Source: Hyaloraphidium curvatum
Taxonomy: Eukaryota > Monoblepharomycota > Hyaloraphidiomycetes > Hyaloraphidiales > Hyaloraphidiaceae
Assembly: GCA_025558095.1 (NCBI GenBank)
Contig: JAIVFI010000013.1
Location: 558,001 to 622,000 of the forward strand
Direction: 5' to 3'
DNA length: 64,000 bases
The notes under the pieces: generated by a model
The model's database searches: none
The model's input: only the letters and a program-made list of their open reading frames with translations
Told to the model about the DNA's origin: nothing
Made by a program: the position numbers and the translations under genes
Part shown: in pieces, positions 10,141-20,265 of the stretch
Numbering within the stretch: position 1 is the first letter of the stretch
Layout: each line of letters opens with the position of its first letter

Positions 10141-10336
10141 ACACACGCACGGATCCACCCACCCTCCTGCGCCACGGACACCGGCATTACTCCACCTGCT
10201 TGGTTGCAAGACTGCAGATGGCCCACCCCGACATCGTCCAAGAGATTGTTCTCGCTTGGGGTCGAGATCCACAACCGGATTCGGCCTCGAACGAAGGTGG
10301 TCCATCCCGAGCTCAACCCGGAAAGGGATGGAATGA

Positions 10337-12200
10337 TCACGGCAGCTTGGCCTCCAGCGCCCACAGCCGCTGGTACACCTCCGGGAACCGCGGCCGGTCC
10401 TCGGGCTTCTCCTTCCAGCAGTCCCCCATGATGACCCACAGCTCCTCGTTCGCGCCCTCGGGCTTGCTCGGCCGCTTGCCCTCCACCCTCACCAGCTTCA
10501 TGATCTGCACGGGGGGCGGGGTCGTAAGATGCGGCGGGCACGGAACGCGAGGGAGGACCCACCATGGGCTGGTTGCCCCTGGCCTCGTAGAACGGGAAGA
10601 GGCCCTTGCTCACCACCTCGTACGCCACCATCGCGAAGGCGTAGACGTCGGCCGGCGGCTTGAGCGACTGCGTGTACCGCTCGGGCGCCTGGCGGCCAAA
10701 GATGGATCAGCGCCCCGACCACGAACGCCAGCTCCCACCCGAACGAACCATGAAACCGGGAGTCCCGCCCCATCCCTGCCCCGACATCGTCAGCGCCACC
10801 CGATCCCTCAGCCTCGACATGCCAAAATCCGTGATCAGCGCTCTCCCGTCGTCCACCAGTATGTTGTGCCCCTTCAAGTCCCCGTGCAGCACCGGCGTTG
10901 GCAGCGAGTGCAGGTAGGCCATCCCCAGCGCGACCTCCTTGAGGAGCTTCACGCCGATTTTGAGGTCCCAGTTGCGCTTGGAAAGGTACGTGCGGAGGTT
11001 GCCCTCCCGGACGAGCGCCGAGATCATCATGGGAGGGTCCTCGCAGTAGGCCATGAGTGGGAGCACTGCCGGGCCTCAGCCGCCGTGCGAGAGGTTAACA
11101 CCGGCCGTGAGCGACCCACCGTGCCTGTGCCGCAGCTTCTGCCACATCCGCACCTCCTTCTTGAAGTCCGCCCGCGTGCGCTCGTCCACGTTGCCCTTGA
11201 TCACCTTGACCGCAACCTTGTTGGACTTGAACAGCACGCCCCGGTACACCACGCCGAACCCGCCCGCGCCGAGCTTCTGGCTCTCGTCGTAGACCACGTC
11301 GTACGCCTCGATCCGCAGTTCGTCGGGCTCTTCGGAGCGGGGGCCGGAGCCGCCGCTCGCGGAGGTCGGGGGGGTGGCGGGGGAGCTGCCGGCGGCGGCG
11401 GGGGAGCCATGCCGGTCCGGTCGGGGGGGGTCGGGGGAGATGAGCATCACCGGGGGGGAGGCCGGAGGGACGACCACGGGCCGCCGGACGGGCGGCGCGG
11501 GGGGCGGGTAGACGGGTTTGGCGGGGATGGCGGCGGCTTGCGCGGCGGGGGCGTCGTCGGGCCGGGGGCGGAGGTTGGCGGGGGCGGCGACGGGTGGGGG
11601 GATAAATTGCTGCGGGGGGCGGAAGACGGGGGGTTGCAAACGGGGGGCGGGGATCGGGGCCGGCGGGCCGTCGATTGGCGAGAACGGGACCCCGGCGGGG
11701 GTCCCCTGCTGGAGCGGCATGGCGATCGGCGCCGGGACGGGGCCCGCGGCGCCGACGACGGGCGACTGGGGGACTGGGGCCTCATCCGACTTGCGGTCGT
11801 CGATCTTGCGGTGCCCAAAGATCTTGCCCAGGCCGCCAAAGAGCTTGTGGCCGCCGGCGGGCGCGGGCTTGTCTGATCCAGCGTTGCTTCCCCCAAAGAG
11901 GGCGTTCCACTTGGCGGCGACATTGCCCGCGGAAGGGCGGCCCGCGGCGGCGGCGGGAGGAGACGGTGGCCGGGGGATCTCAGGTTGGGGAATGTTGGAG
12001 TACCGGTTCGGCTCGAGGCGCGAAATCTCAGGTTGAGGAATGTTGGAGTACCAGTTCGGCTCGACGCGCGAGTTGAGCTTCTCGAGCAGGTCGGTCGAGC
12101 GCTCGATGAGCGAGTTCCAGCGGTCGAAGAGGGTGTACTCTGAGATGGGCACGTCGAGCGAGGCGATGGACGCCTGGATCTCGCTCAGCTGTCGCCGCAT
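10337..12200 (-). CDS. Proline-rich TKL-type protein kinase
   Basis: Four exons: 12200-11120, 11065-10749, 10688-10563, 10504-10337. Introns are 54, 60 and 58 nt, all GT-AG; the total is 1692 nt, 563 residues. Residues ~1-75 are helical; ~75-300 are Pro/Ala-rich with two tandem YSNIPQPEI units and the motif AGGHKLFGGLGKIFGHRK. The same motif appears near the C-terminus of the neighbouring kinase-caspase protein. The kinase domain (~300-560) has LGAGGFGVVY, VAVKVIK, HGDLKGHNIL, TDFGM and APERY, so catalytic residues are intact. The first kinase intron sits at the same codon position and phase as in both kinase-caspase genes. The ATG at 12198-12200 is only 34 nt after the stop of the upstream gene on the same strand, so this may be the 3' part of one larger gene. 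Confidence 0.7.
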
Positions 12201-12234
12201 GGTATTGAACGACACGTTCTGAGTGGTTGATCGA

Positions 12235-15200
12235 TTAGCGATAGGAGGGCAACCGATGGTCTGGACAACCCATGTTCGGGGTCGTGGCCGGCAGCTCGCC
12301 CTCAAGTGCGCCGCGGAGGTCGCTCGGCAGTGACAGTGGCATCGTGGGCGCCTGGTGCATCGCCTGGCGACTGAGCGTGTCGAGGAGGGCATCGAACAAG
12401 TTGATCCGACTCCTGACAGAGGCGAGTTCGCTGTCCTCGACATCCTCGACTGGGGCGAAGACGGGCAACTGGGGCGGCACCACCTCGTTGGACTCGCGCT
12501 CCCCGGCCTTGCGGTGCTCAAAGACGTTGCCCAGACCGCCAAAGAGCTTGTGGCCGCCGGCGCGCGAGGTTTTGGCCTGACCAGCGTTGTTGCCCCAAAA
12601 GAGGGCTTTCGGCTTGGTGACGGAGAAGAGTGCGCCTCCAACGGCATCCTTGACCGGGGAGGAGGCAGGCAGACCATGCGATCGCGGAAGGTGTGCGGAG
12701 AAAACTTCTGATTCGGGCTCCAGTGGAGCCGCCCCGCGGTTGGAAAGCGAGTGATCAAGGAGAAACATCGTCTCCAGCTGGCCCGTTGCAGTTGGATCCC
12801 GCGTATCACGATAGCTTTCAAGCACGGCTTCCTTCACGAATCCAAACACCATCTGATGCGAGTCACGAAGCACCAGACCCCGCGTATCGTACAACCGCGG
12901 TTCGGAGGAGCAGAGCAGCCGTACGACCGACACCGAAGCATCACGGTAGCTGCCACAGGTCCTGTACAGCTCCAGCAAGAGGTCGGTCGCCGTCCACGTT
13001 CTGTGGCTCCCTTCCCATGTTCGTCCGTCCCAGAAAACCATCTCGAGCCGGTACTCCCCAGTGAACAGGTCCTCCATGTACGTTGCTAAGGGATAGCTCT
13101 GCTGAAGCTTCTCCAAATCCTGAAGGTCTTGCGCACGAAGCCGGAACTCCTCGCCCAGCCGGGCCCGCTGCCGGTATTCTTTCGCGTCAGTGGTCTTAGA
13201 ACGAGGATTCTGTGAAGAAGGCGCTCAGAATCATCCTGGGCAAGACTGACCGGGACCAAGTCAACTCACGAGTCGAAACGAGTCCTTCTCCCAGTCAACG
13301 TGACCACGACCGAGATTCACATGCCGTGGCTGCTGAACGAATGCAGGCCCGGTTGGCGGTCCGCCTTGCGGAAACGCAGCCGCAACAGCTGTTCCGGCTA
13401 CAATCCGCTGGTCCACGTCATCAAGAAGCGCGCGCCACGTGAAGCCCTGCTCCTGTCGGTCGAACCGTTTCCAAAGCTGCTCAGCGAGCACGAAAGTGTA
13501 CAGGCACCCGTAAGCCTTCTCCCCGTGCCGAGCGGCGAAGCCGAGGAGCACATTGTCCCTGTCCACGTTGAACGGTCGGTCCTCGGTGCCCACAGATCCG
13601 CGACAGCAATCAAGTAGCACAACGACGAGACCGCGGTGTTCTTTCGGAATCTGCTTAATGATATCGCGCTCCAAGTCCAGCGTGTTGCGGTCGGCCGGCG
13701 GGGTGCCGTCCGTCGCGGGTGACGAGACTCCTTCGAACACGAACCGGCCCTGTCGATCCCCTCCATGTCCAACGAGATGGACAATCGACGTTCCTTGAGC
13801 AGCCCCGAGACTCGAGAGCGCAGGACAAGCAGCAGTCCGGATAGCTGCGGCACTCTGATCGTACGACGGCGATCCATGGAACCCGTAGAAGGACACGAGG
13901 ACCGTCCGCAGCAGATCGACGCTCTCAGAGGCCATCGGCAGGTTCTTGGGATGATCCGTTGGTCCGTAGCCACCGTTCGCAACTTGGAGCACGATGCGGT
14001 CCGCGGCCCGTTCCTCCTTTTCGGGCCGGCCGGTCGCGGCCATCGATAGGCTGCTCACATTCGGTAATGACAGGCTGCCCACATCCGGTGCCAATAAGCT
14101 GCTCACGTCCGGTACAGATCCGCCTTGAGCCAAACTAGACGACGGAGCATTGCCCACGGAAGGCGAAAGCATGTGGGATTGCGGTGCAGGAACTTCAATC
14201 CGGGGTTCCGAGAGCGCGCTCTCCAAGCTTTGGACAATGGCGAAGAAGGAAGGGCGGAGGAAGGATTCCACGTGCGTGCAGGCTGTCATGAGCCGCCACG
14301 CTTGTTGGTCGTCCGAGATTGCGTACGGGGGTCCCGGTGCCAGTGAGCTTCCACTGATGAGGAACTCCACCCGATTCTGCAAGCCGCCGTGTTACGAGAC
14401 GAGGATCTCATATCGAATTGGCCCAAGAGACGTACCACAGGTGGGCGCTCCCCGCAAGCAAGCTCGTAGGCAACCATTCCGAAACTGTACACGTCACCAG
14501 GTTTGTCACGTGGTGCCGGTGGACTCCGTAACGTTTCCGGAGGCAAGTATGAACGAGTTCCCGCGCTCGACCTCCCCGCAAGATCCCGCAGGGTCGAGAG
14601 CCCAAAGTCCGCGACCTTGTAGACGCCATGGTCGACTAGGATGTTGGCGGGCTTCAAATCGCAATGGAGAATGTCATTCGAATGAAGGTAGCGCATGCCC
14701 CGGGCAACCTGGAGCAAGCAGTCCTTGAAACCCGAAATCGGAAAACAATCCGGCCGTCCCGAAGCCCTCAGCTCCCTCAACAAGCGATCCAGGTCCCCGC
14801 CACTGGCCAGCTCCGATACCATCGCAGGGGGATCGTCGCAGTAGCCGTGGAAAATGAGCACTGGAACCCGAGCCCGATGAGCAAGAAGGTGGGCGCGTCG
14901 CACAGCGGGAGCCCACCGTTCCTGTCCCTAAGCTTCTGCCAGACCTCGACCTCGGCTTTCAGTCCTTGCAGAAGCTTCTGTCGGTCAGCTCCAGGCCTTT
15001 GGTGGAGGATCTTCACGGCGACCGGCGTCGCCCGTTTGAGCTTCGCCCTGTACGCGACCCCGAAGGCTCCCTCGCCGAGCTTCACGGGCTGCAGCGTCTC
15101 CAGGTCCGTGTCAAGCTCGACATGGTCACGGAAGGAGAGGAAGAAGTCTGGCCGTTCCACCCGGACGCCGTCTCGAAGCACTGAGCCCGCCGCGGCGGCC

Positions 15201-15262
15201 GGCGGGGGAGGCAACGGCTGCTCGCCCAAAGGGCGCGGATCCTCGCCCGGGCCATCGGCCAT
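12235..15262 (-). CDS. Kinase / caspase-like / unknown domain protein (paralog without LRRs)
   Basis: Four exons: 15262-14917, 14860-14436, 14376-13270, 13209-12235. Introns are 56, 59 and 60 nt; the total is 2853 nt, 950 residues. Exon 1 is 346 nt, exactly as in the fusion gene at 4904-9545, and intron positions and phases match. The kinase (~60-300) has LGEGAFGVAY, VAVKILH, HCDLKPANIL, ADFGL and PPETL. The caspase-like domain (~385-625) has LVGHGG and LLDCCRGS. The unknown domain (~660-755, YPLATYMEDLFTGEYRLEM) follows a GTGAGT-TTCTTCACAG intron that removes an in-frame TGA. In place of LRRs it has a short tail with AGGHKLFGGLGNVFEHRK. The stop is TAA at 12235-12237. Joint signalling and proteolysis role inferred from domains; substrates unknown. 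Confidence 0.78.
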
Positions 15263-15613
15263 CGCGACGGTAGCAACCTCCGCGACGGGCTCGGAGCCAC
15301 GGCTCGGGCCCTCAGAGCCCCGGCCGTGAGGAACGGGGCGGCGGGATTGTGGCGGTCTCGACGCGACAGCAGGGTCTCGCCCACGCCGCGCCCAATCTCT
15401 CGCCGCCGACATGGCGACCGCGAGAGCAATTGCAGCTTTGTTTCCAGGCAAGCACCCAAGAAACGCTCAAGGTTGCTCGAACGATCGTTCGTACCTGCAA
15501 CTTGATTGGGCAGCACCTGAACCGCCGGGGTCGTAATCTTGACAGCTACCAAGCCGATTCGGACCGCGATCGGGCATCAAGGAAGACAGGAAAGCCAGGC
15601 ATTTCTGCATCAG
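15263..15613. other. Intergenic between membrane protein and kinase-caspase paralog
   Basis: No independent gene is visible. Sequence just upstream of the kinase-caspase ATG (gagcccgtcgcggaggttgc) resembles the corresponding position upstream of the other kinase-caspase gene (9546-9600), so the promoter-proximal part was duplicated with the genes. Confidence 0.4.
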
Positions 15614-17383
15614 CTAAGACGGGCACATGCTCTGCACGGTGAACGACACGCCCGCGCCGCGCAGCACGCTCCACAGCGCCACGCCCAGCGTCACCGCCGT
15701 CACCGCCAGCGTCTTTGCGAGGCCCCACGTCACAGGGATACCCAGGAAGGTAGCCCTGAGTCCCTCTGCGGTGCCGAAGGCGGCCAGGAACCCCGCGTGG
15801 GCCTCGAGCTCCGCAGCTGCTTGCGCACGGCGGGGATCGGGCGGCAGCCGCGCGGCCTCGGCCAGCATGCCGCGGATGGAAAAGACGGCGTCGGTGTAGG
15901 TCCTCGAGAGCGCGTCGATCTGCTGGTTGATGGCCGGGAGGTCGGATGTATCCACGACGATGATGTAGAGGGCGACAACGATGTTGAGGATGCACCAGAG
16001 GGTGATGCAGCCGCCAGCAGCCAGGTTCACGGCAATCGCGACAAGCTGCACCACCGGAAAGAAGGAGATGATCAGGCTCATGAAGGTTGGGGGCCCGGCA
16101 AACACCTTGCGCGGGCCTGTGCGCTCCCATTTGGCGCGATAGCCCAGGTGCAGCCGGACGTAGAGTTCGGAGGTGGTGGTTCCAGCCTCGGGGACGCCGC
16201 CACTGGGATCGTCCGAGGTCGCGAAGAGCAAGCGCCGGCGGTAGCGATCGAGCAGGTCCTGGATCGCGCGGAAGCTGGCACGGAGGTAGATGCGGGTCTC
16301 CAGATCTGTCTCGGCGGAGCTGTCCGAACCAAAACGCATGACAATGCCCGACAGGTTGTACACTAGAATGGCGGCGACTTGCGGCCCGGGAAGAATGATG
16401 TCGGTGAATGTGACGATGACCGCCGTTCGCAATCACTCACATAGCAAAACTCCCAGGGCCACGTAGGCTCCCGACGCCCAGAAAAAGGAGCCGTAGTATA
16501 CAAGGGGCGTCCAGCACGAGGCAAACAGGACGAGCACGTTGAACCCGTTCAGCGGAACGGTCCGCAATGTGCGCTCCCAGAAGCTCCAAGCAAGAACTGT
16601 GCGGGAACAGCACGTATGACATGGGCACGCGTCGTCGCCGTCCACGTGGGCCAGTAGCGGCGCCCCTGCTAAAACCGCCTGGCCCCAGCGGTGGAGGCCC
16701 GAGAGCGCGCGCGCCAGGAGCACTTCACGCCTGGGCAAGCCGCGCGTGGCGGCGAGCATAAAGACGTGCATGACGATGCCGGCAGCCATCACCATGGCCA
16801 GTGCGGTCATGCCCGCGGCGAGCTGCGGCGTCCCGAAGGTTCCGCCGCCGAAGGAGAAGACGGCGGCGTTGGCGGCCAACGTGCACGCCGTGCAGGCCGC
16901 AAAGGTCAACAGGAACGTACGAGATGTTCCGATATGCAGCGCCGCCGCTGCGGCGACCGCGTCCACCATGCGGAGCAGTCGAATCTCGCCCAGCGCTGCG
17001 AGGGTCGCGCGAAGTTCGTCCGGCGTCGGCGGCGCGGCGTCCTCCGCGGTCAGCAACTCCTTGGCGTCGTCCGGCTCGTCCGCGAGGGAGATGGGGAAAG
17101 ACGGCCGCGCACTGACGGCCGGCGGCGGCGGCGGGAAGATGGCGGCGAGTTCGACCGCGCTGAACTCCAGCGGTGCCGCGCCGGGGGCGGGCTGTCCGTT
17201 CATGCCCGCCGGGTCACGATCCAGCTCGATCTCCTCTCGATACGAGACGGGAATGCCGGCCGATTTCGGACTCGTGGGCCGAAAGCGTGGAGATTCGTCC
17301 GCCAACGCGTCCCGAAGAGGGGCCGACGGCGGCGCGTCCTGCGGGTGCGGCGGCCCGCCATCGCGGCCCAAACCGCCGGACAT
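15614..17383 (-). CDS. Polytopic membrane protein sharing the N-terminal leader of the kinase-caspase proteins
   Basis: Two exons, 17383-16441 and 16377-15614, around a 63-nt GTGAGT...CGCAAG intron; 1707 nt, 568 residues. The first ~60 residues (MSGGLGRDGG..., then SYREEIELD) resemble the leader before the kinase domain in both kinase-caspase neighbours (MAGNLGRDGG..., SYCGDIKLD; MADGPGEDPR..., SFRDHVELD). After a hydrophilic stretch come about six to seven hydrophobic segments, including FLLTFAACTACTLAANAAVF, MTALAMVMAAGIVMHVFML, LVYYGSFFWASGAYVALGVL and a C-terminal helix before FTVQSMCPS. No family recognised. It is co-directional with the kinases, 351 bp upstream of the nearest. A membrane anchor or sensor partner is plausible but unproven. 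Confidence 0.7.
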
Positions 17384-17758
17384 CGCAGACTGCGTTGCCC
17401 TCAACGGGCGGGAGCGTCACCTCGACCCCGCAGCGGCGCAGTGCGAGGAACGGGGCGGCCGGGGGATTGTTGTCTCGAACGCTGCCTCGGTCTGGACCGC
17501 CTGTACTCACCGGACAACCCCTCAGACTAGGCAGGGTCCTTTCCATCGCGAGAGCACAAGGCATTGCCCGACCTTGCTCCGACGACCTTCCCTCCGGACC
17601 CTGGCCGGACAGCACCTCGAATGAGAACGACCGCCTTGGCCGCACATGAACAACGGACGGGTCGGACGCGCAGCGGCGAGAAAGCCCGGCATCCCTGCAT
17701 CGCCACCCGGGTGGCATTCCTTCCATTCACGTCCCATCCGCTCGCACGTCCGCCCCCG
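17384..17758. other. Intergenic, no gene seen
   Basis: 375 bp between the membrane-protein start and the 3' end of the SGNH-type fragment. No supported coding sequence or structured RNA was recognised. Confidence 0.4.
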
Positions 17759-18934
17759 TCAGTGCACCGCCATCCCCGCGACCTGCGGCCGCCCCTCCCC
17801 CACGCTCACCTCCACCCTCCCCTCCCTCCCGTCCGCCAAGCCCGCCGGAACGGGACACCCGCACACCGCCCTGTACACCGGCGCCGAGTGCTTCGAACTG
17901 TGGGCGAACCTGCACGCCGGCACCCCCGGTGCGTCCGCGAACCGCGCGAGGAGCTCCTCGCCCGCGTCCGCGTGGATGACCATGCAGAGGGTGCGGGCGC
18001 CGCTGCGGAGGGGGATGGAGAAGACGGCGGTGGCGTTCGGGGCGAGGGGGACGTAGGTCCGCTTCACGTCCGTGCGGCCGAAGTGCAGGGTCGAGTGCGT
18101 GCGGAGCTCGAAGCCAGCGGAGGAGAGCGGGACGAGGTCGGGGGGGCCGAGGTGCGTGAGGGTGAGGCGGCATTCCAGGGGTGCGGGGGGTGAGCCGGGG
18201 CGGAGGGAGCCGGTGATACTGGAGAGGATGCGGGACGCGTCGGGGGGGAGGGGGGGGAGGTCGGGTGGGGGCAGGTCGTCACTTTCCAAGGTTGAAGGAT
18301 CGCGATCGGGATCCGGCGGCCTGGGGGGCACCGGCGAGTCGGGGTCGAGGGAGGCGGCGCGCACGAAGAGGGCGAAGAGGAACTCGGCCATGACGCGGTG
18401 CCCGTGGGCGCTAAAGTGTGCGTCGGTGCCGTTGTCCGCGCACAGGCTGCGCAAGTACGCCGACCGCGTGGCGTTGAGCCCGCGCTCGTCTTTGGTGCCT
18501 TCCATTGAGATCTGGGCGTCGAACGCCGCTCTCACGCCGTGACCGTAGGCCACCGACGGGGCGCCGGCCTGGGCCGCCGATCGGAGCGGCAGCTGCGTCA
18601 GCGTGGAGCCGAGCTCGCTGTCGAACCCCTGGGGATCCCTCAGGAGTTTCGAGGTGGAGACTATAACGTTGATCGCGGCTGTCCACGGATGCGCGCGCGA
18701 CGGAGCCCGCATGAGCGACGCCAGCAGGGCGGCAAAGTCGGATTCGGGCGGTTCGCCGCGGTCGTTGCGGCCGAGGTTCGGCGCGAAGTCCGCGAGCCAG
18801 ACGTCCGGCAGCACGGGCGTCCCGTTGTTGCGCAGCGCCCACGAGCGCTCCAGACAGAGCAGCGGCATCTTGAGCGTGCTCGCGCCCTGGGCGAACCGGG
18901 TCGGGATGAAGCACCCCAAGTCCGGGATATTATT
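17759..18934 (-). pseudogene. SGNH/GDSL hydrolase, 5'-truncated
   Basis: The frame encodes about 390 residues ending at 17759, but no ATG opens it; the earliest start-like codon is a TTG at 18919. It retains a probable block III (NLGRND, the GxND motif) and a block V (the DxxH of TDAHFSAHGHRV). The GDS nucleophile block I and the block II glycine are missing. The C-terminal half is a Pro/Asp-rich linker followed by a Cys-containing beta-rich region. SGNH enzymes hydrolyse or transfer acyl esters, often on polysaccharides; without the nucleophile this copy should be inactive. Its head abuts, back to back, a similarly headless epimerase on the other strand, suggesting a rearrangement junction near 18.92 kb. 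Confidence 0.6.
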
Positions 18935-19697
18935 GCGGACGTGACGGATCTGGGACAGGTGTTCTCCGCGTTCCAGACCTACGCGGGCTTCGCCGAGATC
19001 GACGACGGACAGGGGCCACCGGGGTTTCGACGCCGTTGTCCATTTCGCGGCGAGCGTGCCCCACGGCCCTTTCCCGGTCGACAGCGAATGCTACCGCATC
19101 AACGTCATGGGAACCTTCAACATTCTCGAAGCTGCGGCCAAGAATCGGGTCAGGAAGGTCATCTTTGCCTCCTCCGAGGTCACTTACGGCATCTGCCTCG
19201 TTGACGGCGTCGTGGATCCCAAATGGCTGCCTTTTGAAGAAGACTACCCTATCGATCCGACGGACGCGTACGGCATTTCGAAACGCGTCAGCGAGGTCAC
19301 GGCCGAGGGATATCAGCGCCGCACGGGGGCCGACATCATCGGCCTCCGGATCGGGAACGTCATGACGCCCGAAGACTACGTGCGGTTTCCGGGCTTTGCC
19401 AAGGACCCCGGCAGCCGGCGGCGCCTGGCCTTCTCGTACATCGACGCCCGCGACCTGGGCCAGATCGTGGACCTGTGCCTGCAGCGGACGGGCCACGGCT
19501 ACGAAATATTCAACGCGAGCGCGGACAACAACTCGGTCCCGCAGCCCAATTCCGAGCTGCTGGCGCGGTTCTTTCCCAACGTGAAGCTGCGCCGTCCGGT
19601 GACCGAGGAGGAGGGGCTGCTGTCCAACAGGAAGGCGCGCGAGGTGCTCGGGTTCAAGATGCAGCACAATTGGAAACAGTACGCGGCAGTGGAGTGA
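18926..19697 (+). pseudogene. NAD-dependent epimerase/dehydratase (extended SDR), 5'-truncated and frameshifted
   Basis: The remaining frame reads IIADVTDLGQVFSAF, then shifts by one base near 19015-19020, then continues DAVVHFAASVPHG...NVMGTFNILEAA, SSEVTYG, YGISKRVSEV (the YxxxK active site), and a normal C-terminus to the stop at 19697. This matches the second half of the Rossmann domain and the substrate domain of extended SDRs. The N-terminal GxxGxxG nucleotide-binding segment is absent, replaced by the back-to-back SGNH fragment. The family interconverts or dehydrates nucleotide sugars. Broken copy; a consensus indel could explain the frameshift but not the missing head. Confidence 0.65.
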
Positions 19698-19763
19698 ATG
19701 CAAGTGTGGATCGAGAGATGTATCATAGTAAACGAATAATCGTCGGCTGCACGCGAGAGGAGT

Positions 19764-20155
19764 TTGGCAGGACGCGTCGGCGCGCCTCCATCGGTGGAAG
19801 CTTGCCGCGCCGCGTTGTTGTCCAAGCGCGGAGCCAAGAAGGCTTTGAAGGTCAGCGAGATGCTCTTGAGATCTTCTTCTTCTCCGCCGCTTTGGTATCG
19901 ACGCAGGTCCTCGGGCGGCCGATCTCGGGTGCGGACCGAGCCATCGCGAGGGAGCTCCGGGGAAAGATCGACGAACGGATCGGGGACATTGCCGACAGCT
20001 GCGACCGCTGCGGGAAGGAAGCGGCCGATCTGATGCGTTGCTCGGGCTGCAAGGTCGAGCGGTACTGCGGGCCGGGATGCCAGCACGCGGCGTGGGCAGG
20101 GCACAAGGCGGCCTGCAAGGGGTGGTCGACCTGTTTGGGAGCATTCCGCAACACT
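19764..20155 (+). pseudogene. MYND zinc-finger gene fragment
   Basis: Two apparent exons (to 19850, then from 19907) flank a 56-nt GT-AG intron; the joined reading gives SKRGAKKALK-VLGRPISGADRAIAREL... followed by a complete MYND finger (CDRCGKEAADLMRCSGCKVERYC...C...H..AC). Directly after the last cysteine the frame must shift by one to reach a short tail VVDLFGSIPQH and stop, which resembles the HKANCVDVFRSA ending of the MYND gene at 28299-29547. No ATG or upstream exon was found. MYND fingers mediate protein-protein contacts. Confidence 0.5.
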
Positions 20156-20265
20156 AGACGGCATTTAAGTGGCCCAAAGTTCGCTTGTGATCCGAGGCGC
20201 CCCGAGCTCGTTGCACGGCTCCGACCAGCCACGCGCCCGCCACACTCCAAACACAGGCGTCCAAA

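Noticed and set aside
10200-11876. 558-codon plus-strand frame across the proline-rich kinase
   Set aside because: It runs antisense through kinase exons and introns, and its Gly-rich part mirrors the proline-rich linker.
18539-19204. Continuous plus-strand frame joining antisense SGNH sequence to the epimerase
   Set aside because: The first part is the shadow of the minus-strand SGNH fragment and offers no Rossmann start; it does not rescue the epimerase N-terminus.
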